Part shown: piece after piece, positions 26,441 through 33,651 of the stretch
Position numbering within the stretch: position 1 is the stretch's first letter
Layout of the letters: the number at the start of each line of letters is the position of its first letter
NCBI GenBank assembly: GCA_031254315.1
Contig: JAIRUQ010000017.1
Coordinates: 1 to 38,155, forward strand
Direction: 5' to 3'
Source of the DNA: Treponema sp.
GTDB lineage: Bacteria > Spirochaetota > Spirochaetia > Treponematales > Breznakiellaceae
DNA length: 38,155 nt
Translations under genes and position numbers: made by a program
Notes under the pieces: generated by a model
Told to the model about the DNA's origin: nothing
Databases searched by the model: none
The model's input: only the letters and a program-made list of their open reading frames with translations

Positions 26441-27700
26441 TTATCTTACAGCATTTATCATCATCGTGATAAGTGTTGTGCTGTCCGCCGAATTCGGCTG
26501 ACCCGTTCTTCGGTCAAACAGACCGAATTTTTCTCCATTTCCTCTTATGGAGCCATTGTCCCAATAAATGGGGACAAGTCCGTACTTTTTTGCGGTGGCG
26601 AAAACATGCGGAATGTAATCGAACCTGCTTTGCCGCGCCTGCGCTTGTCTTGCCGCATCGTTGGGATATAATTGCAACACAGCGCCGCATTCTCCGATAA
26701 TTACCGGAATGTTGTTATCGATGAAACGCGCCTTAAAAGGAGCGAAATCGCTGTCTACTTTCTGCCTATCGGCAGGCGTTCCCCATGCAGTACGCCTTCC
26801 CTCAATACCAAACTCATGAGGGTCATAGTAATGGAAGGTAACAATAAGTTTACCGGAAACACGGTCGTTTGGCAATACAAATGAACTGGCTAGCGTCTGT
26901 TGTGGATTTGTACAATAAGCGGGAATAATAAGGTAGCGATTAGGGTTGTTTCCGCCTGTTAACCGTACCCTGTCCAAAAAGGTCTGATTCCACTTGTTTA
27001 AGACATCCAATTGCTGGTTGGGAAACATCTTAAATTCGGTACTGTAAGCCCATCCGCCGTCGTGTATCTCGTTCATGGCTTCAAACATCAGCCAGTCACC
27101 GTAATTTTGGAAATATACGGCAATCTGTTCCCAAACACGGGCAAATTGAAGCGTTATCCTTTCGTTTTCTCTGGCGTTTTTGTACGCCTTGCTGATTGAA
27201 AGCCAACCATCATCCCTGCCCTGACTTGGAGTTGAACCGTCATGATGTATATTGATAATCACTTTCAAGCCGGCGTTATGCGCCATTTCAGCCACTTCGG
27301 CGACACGTTTAAGACGGTAAGCGGCGACACGGTGAGAGGGCGCGTTGCCTATATGACCCATCCAAGTTACAGGAATACGGATAATATCAAAACCTGCGGC
27401 TTTAACGCCGTTCATTATCTCCTGATTAATAGATGCATTGCCCCAAGTTGTCTCTCCGCCTAAACCATCACTATAGGAATCCAGAGAGTTCCCCAAATTC
27501 CATCCTGAAAAAATTCTTTCGTCCCTAAAATAATCAAACGCTGTTTTCCCGCTGATGGGTTCCAGCTCATTACCTCTTACAGAATCGGGAATACGAACAA
27601 GTTCATCTACGGTTGGTATATTATCTTTATTTGATTTGCATACGGTCAGCAATAGGATAAAAATTAAACATATAAAGAACAAATAATTTTTTTTATGCAT
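26441..27700 (-). CDS. GH5 glycoside hydrolase lipoprotein (endo-beta-glucanase/mannanase type)
   Basis: Cuts internal beta-1,4 bonds in a plant-type polysaccharide; exact substrate open. 419 residues. Lipoprotein signal with TVC lipobox (Cys21), so anchored outside the cytoplasmic membrane. GH5 marks: SGWNLGNSLDS (65-75), IIRIPVTW, IINIHHDG (148-155), the acid/base Glu211 in FEAMNEI, HYYDPHEF (290-297), the nucleophile Glu337 in IIGECG, and the late Trp in IYWDNG. Strong ribosome site AGGAGAT. It precedes the binding fusion by 37 bases and follows the CIA30-like lipoprotein gene, with a perfect inverted repeat in between. Confidence 0.93.
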   Translation of the reverse strand: MHKKNYLFFICLIFILLLTVCKSNKDNIPTVDELVRIPDSVRGNELEPISGKTAFDYFRDERIFSGWNLGNSLDSYSDGLGGETTWGNASINQEIMNGVKAAGFDIIRIPVTWMGHIGNAPSHRVAAYRLKRVAEVAEMAHNAGLKVIINIHHDGSTPSQGRDDGWLSISKAYKNARENERITLQFARVWEQIAVYFQNYGDWLMFEAMNEIHDGGWAYSTEFKMFPNQQLDVLNKWNQTFLDRVRLTGGNNPNRYLIIPAYCTNPQQTLASSFVLPNDRVSGKLIVTFHYYDPHEFGIEGRRTAWGTPADRQKVDSDFAPFKARFIDNNIPVIIGECGAVLQLYPNDAARQAQARQSRFDYIPHVFATAKKYGLVPIYWDNGSIRGNGEKFGLFDRRTGQPNSADSTTLITMMINAVR

Positions 27701-27725
27701 TCTATCTCCTAGGCTGACCGCATAA

Positions 27726-27757
27726 TTTCAGGTATAGCCTGCTGACTATACCTGAAA
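27726..27757. repeat. Perfect 12-bp inverted repeat between CIA30-like and GH5 genes
   Basis: Arms 27726-27737 (TTTCAGGTATAG) and 27746-27757, loop of eight bases. In the leftward transcript this gives a stable hairpin between two cotranscribed genes, 25 bases upstream of GH5. No T run follows on the minus strand, so it is not a standard intrinsic terminator; an mRNA-stabilising 3' hairpin for the upstream gene or an operator are alternatives. Confidence 0.85.
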
Positions 27758-27784
27758 CCGATTTAATTTTCTGTTTCTTTTTTC

Positions 27785-28390
27785 TTACATATGGAGCTGA
27801 AAATCCCAGATTTTCACACTAAAATTACCAAGTCCGCCTTCAGCGTTATTTTTGGTCTTAAAGATGACTTTTTCGATCAAGTTGCGGTTGAACGGTCTGG
27901 GTTGATCGTTCCATGACGGTTGCATAAACGCCGGCATTGGCAGGAAAATGTCTTCCACTTCGCCTTCGGTTGTAGCAATACTCTGCATGTGGAAAGCCCA
28001 GTTTTTGACGGTTGAAATCGGCACTTCAATATTGTACCGTCTGCCATCGCCAAGAATTTTAAAAGAAATAGCTTTGCATGTTTTTAAGAGCGCCAGTGTT
28101 TCTTCATCTGGGACAATATCACATTCAGCCAACCCGTATTGGATAGACATAGTAACTTCTCCCGAAAGGGTATAGGTGTGAACAGTTGCGCCGCCAATTT
28201 CTTCGTCAGCTTCTCTGAGATTAAGGAATGATGTGTCACCATTATCCTTTGTTCCCAGCGTATACGGGGTCCATGTCCATGTTCCTGAAACTACTTTCCC
28301 TTCACCGCCGCCAGTGCTTGTACAGGAGAAAACTCCGACAACAAGCGCCACGCAAAAAACTAAAACCATTGCTTTTTGTACGATTTTCAT
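27785..28390 (-). CDS. Lipoprotein with CIA30/CBM11-like carbohydrate-binding domain
   Basis: 201 residues. Lipobox GVFSC (Cys23) after a normal signal peptide. The rest resembles the galactose-binding-like fold of CIA30/CBM11 domains: CKAISFKILGDGRRYNIEVPIS, then PAFMQPSWNDQPRPFNRNLIEKVIF and the final strand FSVKIWDFQLH. Such domains bind beta-glycan chains and often occur joined to or beside GH5 enzymes, as here. I infer a substrate-holding partner for GH5. Strong ribosome site GGAGGT, own promoter about 80-105 bases upstream, and two inverted repeats in the leader. Family assignment is by pattern only. Confidence 0.7.
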   Translation of the reverse strand: MKIVQKAMVLVFCVALVVGVFSCTSTGGGEGKVVSGTWTWTPYTLGTKDNGDTSFLNLREADEEIGGATVHTYTLSGEVTMSIQYGLAECDIVPDEETLALLKTCKAISFKILGDGRRYNIEVPISTVKNWAFHMQSIATTEGEVEDIFLPMPAFMQPSWNDQPRPFNRNLIEKVIFKTKNNAEGGLGNFSVKIWDFQLHM

Positions 28391-28415
28391 AGAAAAACCT
28401 CCATCGTTAAGAATA

Positions 28416-28458
28416 AAGACAAAATTGTCTTGAATTTACATGAGTTTTGAACAACTCA
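28416..28458. repeat. Two inverted repeats in the CIA30-like gene leader
   Basis: Repeat 1: AAGACAA (28416-28422), two bases, TTGTCTT (28425-28431). Repeat 2: TGAGTT (28441-28446), six bases, AACTCA (28453-28458). Both lie between the predicted transcript start and the ribosome site, where a regulator could bind DNA or the RNA could fold. Confidence 0.6.
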
Positions 28459-28467
28459 GTATTGATT

Positions 28468-28496
28468 ATATTACCCTCATAATTCATAGCCGTCAA
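28468..28496 (-). promoter_or_regulatory. Promoter of the CIA30-like/GH5 transcript
   Basis: Minus strand TTGACG (28496-28491), 17-base spacer, TAATAT (28473-28468). This gives a leader of about 70 bases before the ATG at 28390. The long leader contrasts with the fused promoters elsewhere in the window. Confidence 0.55.
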
Positions 28497-28715
28497 CAAT
28501 TATTTTCATAATCCCAAAAAGATAGCTAAATTTCTTTAATTTTAGATTGAAAAAGCCAGTTATAATGATGTTGTTTGGTAACTCTGTGTAACAAATGCTA
28601 ATGTTTGCCAGCTTTTTCGCAATTAGGGTAAGATTAATGGTTTTATTGAAAGAAGTGCAGGATTTTGACAGTACCGGCTGGACTTTGCGCAGAATAACAA
28701 CGCTATGTAATTATG

Positions 28716-28854
28716 GGAACCTCTAAAAACCCCGGTTGGGTTTTCAGAGGTTCCTCGGAGAAAATTGCTAATTCCTTATAGTGTAATGAATTACGCAAAT
28801 ACAATTTTCTCCTGGGGTTACGAAAACTTCTAAAAACTGAAGTTTTTAGAAGTT
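28716..28854. repeat. Compact cluster of three inverted repeats, two of them related
   Basis: IR-a: 28716-28732 with 28738-28754, 17 pairs with one G-U, loop CGGTT. IR-b: GGAGAAAATTG (28757-28767) with 28802-28812, perfect 11 bp, enclosing a small GTAAT/ATTAC hairpin. IR-c: AACTTCTAAAAACT (28825-28838) with 28841-28854, perfect. IR-a and IR-c share the pattern GGAAC(C/T)TCTAAAAAC on opposite arms, so they are copies of one palindromic element. It lies just past the stop of the leftward binding protein gene; weak T runs argue against plain terminators. Confidence 0.8.
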
Positions 28855-28872
28855 CCCTTATTTAATTTCGTT

Positions 28873-30213
28873 TTACGCCGCTTCGTCTTGGATTACTTCA
28901 TCCTGAGCCTTTTCACCCTCAGTTTCCGTCTCCTCAGGTAGCGCTTTCTCGGTTATTACGTTCCACCGCTGTTGGATAGCGGCTATAGTCTGTTGCGCTG
29001 TCCTGCCGGTCTCAAAAAAGATTTGCAGTTCTTCCATAAAAGCGGTTTCGTATTCCTGCGCGTAGAGGTTCCCTGAAAAACCTTCTGCAATCCCGGAAGA
29101 TTCAAAAATATCCCATGCTTTGGAATAAAAAGGATCGGCTTTTATATAATCACCGCGAATAATATCCGAGACCACACCGGGAACCGCTTTTAGCTCTTCA
29201 CAGAATAAGAAACTTTTTTCAGCAAGGAATACAAGAAAACTCCATGCTTCTTCAATGTGCGCACTGTTTGAATTGATACCGGCGTATATTGCTGAAAAAG
29301 CCGCGCTGTACTTTCCTCCCGTACCTGAGCCGGGAATGGTTGTTATGCCAAATGCAGTGTCTCCCATTCGCTCCCTAAGATACGGAATTGCACGGGTAGA
29401 AGCAACCATCATTGCAATCTTTCCCTGGGCAAATTCTTCAAGACGCTGTTCGCCTGTTGTTTCAAAAACGCCGGGAGCCAAAATCTCTTCGCTATAGAGC
29501 GTGCCCAAAAAAGCAATGTCGTTGGTGATGACTCTGGTACTGATAGAGGGACCTTCTTCATCCCGCCAGAAATTGCCGCCGCCTGCCCATATCCACGAAA
29601 AAATGTCCCTTGCAGGAGCCTGCAGGTCTTCCGGGCTTAAACTTATCGCCGCCCCTGACGCGCCAAACTCTCCGCGGGAAATTGTCCTCGCAAAAGTAGT
29701 AAATTCCGCCCTAGTTTTTGGCGGATAGTAGAAGCCGGCGGCTGTGAGGATATCAATGTTGTAGAAAAGCACGTCCATAAAGGAAACAAGAGGAACAGCC
29801 AATTGCTGTTTGCCGGAATCAAAATTAGTAAAAGGATTCAACCGGGCAAGAGCGCCTTCTGCGACAAGGGCATTTAAACTGCCTTCGTCAAAAAGGAGTA
29901 TATCCGGTTCATGGGTAGCTTCGCCGTTTGTCATTCGAATCAATATATCGGGATTTTTCTCTTGAAATTCCAGTATCAGCGTTTCCATCATCTTTTTGCC
30001 AAAGAATTCTTCACAGTTGGATGAAAGATATAAAACTCTCTGTTTGGCGGCGGCTTCGATCTTAACAGACAGGCTGATAATTATTGGCGTGATTACTGCC
30101 AAAACAAGCAGGGTAGCAATGATAAAAACATCCATTCGGTTGTTGATATGTATCGACTTTTTCAGCTTTTTAATGTAGACCTTAATAATGCTTAATTTTT
30201 CTAAAAGGTTCAT
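28873..30213 (-). CDS. Membrane-anchored extracellular solute-binding protein
   Basis: 446 residues. Basic N-terminus, one membrane segment (about 29-50), no lipobox Cys, then a family 1 sugar-binding body: LILEFQEKNPDILIRM, PDILLFDEGSLNALVAEGAL, VSFMDVLFYNIDILTAAGF, FAQGKIAMMVASTRAIPYL, AWSFLVFLAEKSFLFCEE. It ends in an acidic tail (EETETEGEKAQDEVIQDEAA). A start at 30213 is supported by GGAGAG seven bases upstream, although it overlaps the rightward TPR gene start head to head by 26 bases. No permease follows directly; it may serve the permeases further down or act as a sensor (inference). Confidence 0.87.
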   Translation of the reverse strand: MNLLEKLSIIKVYIKKLKKSIHINNRMDVFIIATLLVLAVITPIIISLSVKIEAAAKQRVLYLSSNCEEFFGKKMMETLILEFQEKNPDILIRMTNGEATHEPDILLFDEGSLNALVAEGALARLNPFTNFDSGKQQLAVPLVSFMDVLFYNIDILTAAGFYYPPKTRAEFTTFARTISRGEFGASGAAISLSPEDLQAPARDIFSWIWAGGGNFWRDEEGPSISTRVITNDIAFLGTLYSEEILAPGVFETTGEQRLEEFAQGKIAMMVASTRAIPYLRERMGDTAFGITTIPGSGTGGKYSAAFSAIYAGINSNSAHIEEAWSFLVFLAEKSFLFCEELKAVPGVVSDIIRGDYIKADPFYSKAWDIFESSGIAEGFSGNLYAQEYETAFMEELQIFFETGRTAQQTIAAIQQRWNVITEKALPEETETEGEKAQDEVIQDEAA

Positions 30214-31825
30214 TTACGCACTCTCCAATAAAGTCCGGCAGAAAGATCAGGCATACTCTCCTGAAAGAAAGTTTACAATCAACTTTGCCAGAACAAAAAA
30301 ATCTCCTTTTGAAATTAAATCAGAATCTTCATATAATGCCTATCTGTCAAAAGGCTCATTTGAGCTTGGCATAAAAAAGCCAAACTGTATCGCTTGGGCT
30401 GACCTGCCGGACAAGGAATATAAGGATCATATCATAGAAGCCAAAATCCGTCTGGACAGCCTTGGCGGCTATGCCGCCACCGGAATTATTTTCCGCATCA
30501 TGGATGATGAATCATATTACATGGCGCTGGTTTCCAGCAAGGGGTATTTCCGCCTTGATGTCGTAAAAAATAACTCCCCAAAACCGCTTATCGCATGGAG
30601 CGAAATTGCGCATTTTGACGGGGTCAATGTCCGCTTTAAAATTATCACTTACGGCACTTGTTTGATTTTTCTTGTAAACGGCAAATGGCTTGGGGAAGTA
30701 AATGACAATTTGGTTGCCTATGGGCGGCTGGGTTTCGCCCTTGCTTCTTACGAAGACACTGGAAACACTTCGCCGGAAATGAAAAAAATCATCCCCAATA
30801 AAGGTTCTGCTCAGAAAGAGGAAAGCGAGTATGTCTGTAAAGCGCGGCTTGATTTCATTTCTGTAGATACTCGAACAAGAAAGATAGAAGAAGAATATAA
30901 AAAGTGGACAACCGATTCAAATATCAACGCTGAGGAGCGGCTTCATCTTGCGGAAACTTTCGCGGTAATGGGCGAACCTGTAAAAGCTCTGGAACAGATT
31001 AACAAGGCGTGGAAACGAAGGGATGACGTTATCAATGTTGTTGTTGGTTCATCGGAAGTAAGGACAAAAAGAGAATTGCTTCTTGCGGCACGGATGTCAT
31101 TCCGCCTTCTTCAATACAGTGAAGCGGAAGAATTTATAGACTCAATTCTTGATCAATGGCCAGACTCCGCCGAAGGCATACTGGCGCATACGGAGAAGTT
31201 AAAAATACTAAACGAATTAAATAAGTTTAAGGAATTAAAAGAATTTGTTATAAAATATCAGCAAAAAATAAATAAAGATGTTGATTATTATACGTTATAT
31301 GCAAAATGTAATTGGGAGCTGAAAGATTACGCGGAATCCGCCACAGCATGGGACAAGGCGTTTGAAATGAATAAAGAAAACGGCGTTTTTGCCGCAAATG
31401 CGGCTAACGCGCATGAAGCGGCGGGAAGCAAAAGAAAAGCGCTTGTACGTTTTATAATAGCGGGGAAACTTTTTCTTAATCAGGATAATAATCCTGAACT
31501 TGGGGCTTTAATGCCAAAACTTGCCGCTCTTGGAAAAAGGAACTGGGAAGCGCGTACGCTCATGGGAAAGTGGGCGTTCAGTATCGAAGACTATGAAAAA
31601 TGCGTAAAAGAATTTAGCTCCGCCAATAAACTAAGGTGCGCAATGAGACCCCGTCCCAAAGGAGACCCTGCCCTCTTTTATTTGTGGGGGCTTGTTTATT
31701 ACATCAAAGGGAAAAGAAAAACAGCAATTGGTCTTTTGGAAAGAGCTGTTAAACTCGCCCCCGACTACGAACTCTTCCGTACAAAACTGGAAGAGCTTAA
31801 ATCAGCTAACAACGGACGTTCATGA
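30188..31825 (+). CDS. LamG-like domain plus TPR protein
   Basis: 545 residues, no signal peptide seen. About 70-205 is a beta-rich concanavalin-like domain (IEAKIRLDSLGGYAATGIIFRI, YYMALVSSKGYFRLDVVK, FLVNGKWLGEV, GRLGFALASYED), the pattern of LamG/DUF1080-like modules. About 230-540 is TPR-type helical repeats (NAEERLHLAETFAVMGEPVK, YYTLYAKCNWELKDYAESAT, KRKTAIGLLERAVKLAPDY). Function unknown; the pair suggests binding and scaffolding. The ATG at 30188 has no ribosome site and a stop codon lies just upstream in frame, so this is the only ATG start before the conserved region. Its TGA overlaps the next gene's ATG. Confidence 0.78.
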   Translation: MLNFSKRFIYALSNKVRQKDQAYSPERKFTINFARTKKSPFEIKSESSYNAYLSKGSFELGIKKPNCIAWADLPDKEYKDHIIEAKIRLDSLGGYAATGIIFRIMDDESYYMALVSSKGYFRLDVVKNNSPKPLIAWSEIAHFDGVNVRFKIITYGTCLIFLVNGKWLGEVNDNLVAYGRLGFALASYEDTGNTSPEMKKIIPNKGSAQKEESEYVCKARLDFISVDTRTRKIEEEYKKWTTDSNINAEERLHLAETFAVMGEPVKALEQINKAWKRRDDVINVVVGSSEVRTKRELLLAARMSFRLLQYSEAEEFIDSILDQWPDSAEGILAHTEKLKILNELNKFKELKEFVIKYQQKINKDVDYYTLYAKCNWELKDYAESATAWDKAFEMNKENGVFAANAANAHEAAGSKRKALVRFIIAGKLFLNQDNNPELGALMPKLAALGKRNWEARTLMGKWAFSIEDYEKCVKEFSSANKLRCAMRPRPKGDPALFYLWGLVYYIKGKRKTAIGLLERAVKLAPDYELFRTKLEELKSANNGRS

Positions 31826-32409
31826 TAATTATTGACTGGGCTGAATTTTTACAAGACGGTATTCCGCTTGAGGGAAAACTCTCTTCCATGACCGTCGGCG
31901 TTTTTGACGGGGTACACCGCGGTCATCAGGCGCTTATAGAGCGGATTGTTTCGCATAACACGGAATACATACCGGTAATTGTTACATTTCGGGAGAATCA
32001 CAAAACAGGGAACACGGAGAGCGAAGATATTCAAACTTTTCAGGAAAAAATAGCCATGTTCGAGAAACTCGGAATACAGATAACGGTTGTCATTGATTTT
32101 ACAGATTCGTTCAGGCGTATGCCGGGAATCGAATTCCTTGAGATTTTATTAAAACATGGCAATATCGGTTTTTTCGCGGCAGGAAGCGATTTCCGCTGTG
32201 GCTACAAGCTGGACACAAATTCCGCTGATATTCAAAAATTTTTCACCTCGCACGGCGTCCCTGCCGAAGTTGTGCCGGAAGTAATGGAGGGCTCACTACC
32301 GGTCAGCTCAAGCCGAATACGCGCCGCTCTTGCCGCAGGGGATAGCGCACTTGCGCAATCAATGTTAGGCGCCCAAGTATGCACAGCGTTAAGCTGTGCA
32401 GATGAATAA
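31822..32409 (+). CDS. ribF: FAD synthetase half of RibF, riboflavin kinase domain missing
   Basis: Adenylyltransferase domain that joins FMN and ATP into FAD. 195 residues against about 300 for complete bifunctional RibF. Seen: nucleotide-binding TVGVFDGVHRGHQALI with the HxGH motif at 32-35, GSDFRCGYKL at about 121-130, and VSSSRIRAAL at 161-170. The normal protein continues after MLG with the riboflavin kinase domain; here the sequence changes at residue 184 to AQVCTALSCADE, which is encoded by the start of a tandem repeat array, and stops. The kinase domain is not found in any frame downstream. So this is probably a truncated gene, though the remaining domain is complete and may work. Start overlaps the previous TGA as ATGA. 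Confidence 0.85.
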   Translation: MIIIDWAEFLQDGIPLEGKLSSMTVGVFDGVHRGHQALIERIVSHNTEYIPVIVTFRENHKTGNTESEDIQTFQEKIAMFEKLGIQITVVIDFTDSFRRMPGIEFLEILLKHGNIGFFAAGSDFRCGYKLDTNSADIQKFFTSHGVPAEVVPEVMEGSLPVSSSRIRAALAAGDSALAQSMLGAQVCTALSCADE

Positions 32410-32599
32410 TTCTACACGGCGTGGCGCACAAGCATGCACGCGGAGCGTGTGGATGAATAAGGTAATAACGGCGTGGCGCAGATTGAAGGTTAATATGCTG
32501 AAAATGGCGTGAGGGCTTTAGCCCGAACAGCGCGCCGCTAATGAGGGTCAACGTGATGAAAAAAGCGTGAGGGCTTTAGCCCGAACAGCGCGCCTGCGG
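32368..32599. repeat. Tandem repeat array invading the ribF 3' end
   Basis: First family: units from 32368 (55 bp) and 32423 (52 bp), each GGCGC-CAAG-ATGCAC followed by a hairpin (TGCACAGC with GCTGTGCA at 32380-32400; CACGC with GCGTG at 32437-32449), GATGAATAA and CGGCGTGGCGCA. Second family: two 58-bp units from 32484 and 32542, sharing a perfect 30-bp core at 32507-32536 and 32565-32594 that contains GGGCTTTAGCCC and CGAACAGCGCGCC. No genes are seen between 32410 and 32646. Confidence 0.9.
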
Positions 32600-32640
32600 T
32601 AAGTTGTTTGAAGGTTACTGTCAGGTAATTACTATGCTTG

Positions 32641-32661
32641 TACAATTTAATTGTATACAAT
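32641..32661. repeat. Overlapping palindromes at a lipoprotein stop codon
   Basis: TACAATT-T-AATTGTA (32641-32655) and ATTGTATACAAT (32650-32661) overlap each other and the TAA of the leftward lipoprotein gene. They may fold at the 3' end of that mRNA; no T run follows. Confidence 0.6.
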
Positions 32662-33579
32662 TAATCGCAATCTTCTTATTTCTTCAATTAAAAACCCGGG
32701 TTGTTCTATGCTTCTTTCATTCAATTTTCTAAATAAATCCTCTAACAATACAAGTGCATCCATAAACTGATTATTTACTTGTAATAAAATTGCCATATTA
32801 TAACAAGCAACCGCACTGCCTGTCTCTTCATATAACGTTCTATATATAATTAACGCATCATTATATTTTTTTTGCCTTACAAATCTCTCTGCCCGTCTAA
32901 ATGCCGGGTCCCTGTTTGTACTTTGTAAAATATTTCTTCTTTCTGTTGTTGTATAAAAATTGATTTCATTATCCATATTAAAAAAACCATCTCGTACCGC
33001 TTTTCTGGCAAGTTCGTTTGTTTCTTGAACTGCGGCAAGTCTAAGTGCTGTTGATAATAATGCATTCAATAACTTATTATTGTTTCCTCTGTTTTCTTTT
33101 TCTTCTCCGGCAGAAACATCTTTATGGAAACTTGCCAAAACAATATTATTTATTGCAGAAATATATCTATAACTAATATTAACAGTAGCAGTTTCAATGG
33201 TATACTTTTCAATTTCATTATCTTTATTACGCCTTTCTGCAGATTCTTGCCCGGTTGTAACGTCAAGTATTTCACATTCCAGATATACATCAACATATTC
33301 CCAATACGATGCTCTATCAATATTCCTTAAACATTCAGGTTCTATAAATCTTAGTATTTCTGACCGTCTCACATTTCTAGTTAATGTTCTTGTTAAATCT
33401 CTTGCTAAATAATTATATCTTCCGTTATCTTTCCACTCTACCGGAATAACAGTTATAGTTTCCATGTTGCGAACATCAACTAGAGGCGGATATTCTATTC
33501 TTATTTTTACCGTAGTACCGCATGAAAAAAACATTATTGATACCAATACAATAAAAATAATATTAAACTGTTTATTCAT
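32647..33579 (-). CDS. Lipoprotein with C-terminal TPR, family uncertain
   Basis: About 310 residues. Lipobox SIMFFSC (Cys20). N-terminal domain begins IRIEYPPLVDVRNMETITVIPVEW and continues with LTRTLTRNVRRSEILRFIEPECL, a layout like DUF6340-type outer-membrane lipoproteins, which I offer only tentatively. The last 80 residues are TPR-like (AERFVRQKKYNDALIIYRTL, AVACYNMAILLQVNNQFMDAL). I start at the ATG at 33579, which begins the signal peptide and has AAGG upstream; the longer frame to 33609 lacks these. AT-rich compared with the chaperone genes nearby. Shares a 3' flanking repeat with the next lipoprotein gene. Confidence 0.72.
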   Translation of the reverse strand: MNKQFNIIFIVLVSIMFFSCGTTVKIRIEYPPLVDVRNMETITVIPVEWKDNGRYNYLARDLTRTLTRNVRRSEILRFIEPECLRNIDRASYWEYVDVYLECEILDVTTGQESAERRNKDNEIEKYTIETATVNISYRYISAINNIVLASFHKDVSAGEEKENRGNNNKLLNALLSTALRLAAVQETNELARKAVRDGFFNMDNEINFYTTTERRNILQSTNRDPAFRRAERFVRQKKYNDALIIYRTLYEETGSAVACYNMAILLQVNNQFMDALVLLEDLFRKLNERSIEQPGFLIEEIRRLRLIVYN

Positions 33580-33592
33580 CGATAAAACCTTA

Positions 33593-33628
33593 TATATGAC
33601 ACATATCATATATTTTCTTTTTTGTCTA
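33593..33628 (-). promoter_or_regulatory. Predicted promoter with palindrome over the -10 region
   Basis: Minus strand TAGACA (33628-33623, five of six), 17-base spacer, TATGTG (33605-33600). The -10 sits inside a perfect inverted repeat TATATGA (33593-33599) and TCATATA (33606-33612), where a repressor could block transcription of the lipoprotein gene. Confidence 0.4.
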
Positions 33629-33651
33629 TGGACTTGTTCAAGAACATGGTC

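Larger units (their letters stand above)
28391..28872. other. 482-base gene-free region
   Basis: Holds the promoter and leader repeats of the CIA30-like gene at its left end (28416-28496) and a cluster of hairpins at its right end (28716-28854). Between about 28500 and 28710 I see no gene, RNA gene or clear signal. No open frame here has both a ribosome site and protein-like composition. Confidence 0.7.

Noticed and set aside
27726..27757. Intrinsic terminator
   Set aside because: No T run follows the hairpin on the minus strand, and the genes on either side appear cotranscribed.
32368..32599. CRISPR array
   Set aside because: Only two copies per family, repeat units run directly into each other with similar rather than unique spacers, and no cas genes nearby.
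32410..32646. Frameshifted remains of a riboflavin kinase domain after ribF
   Set aside because: I read the frames after the stop and found only repeat-derived sequence with no kinase-domain motif.
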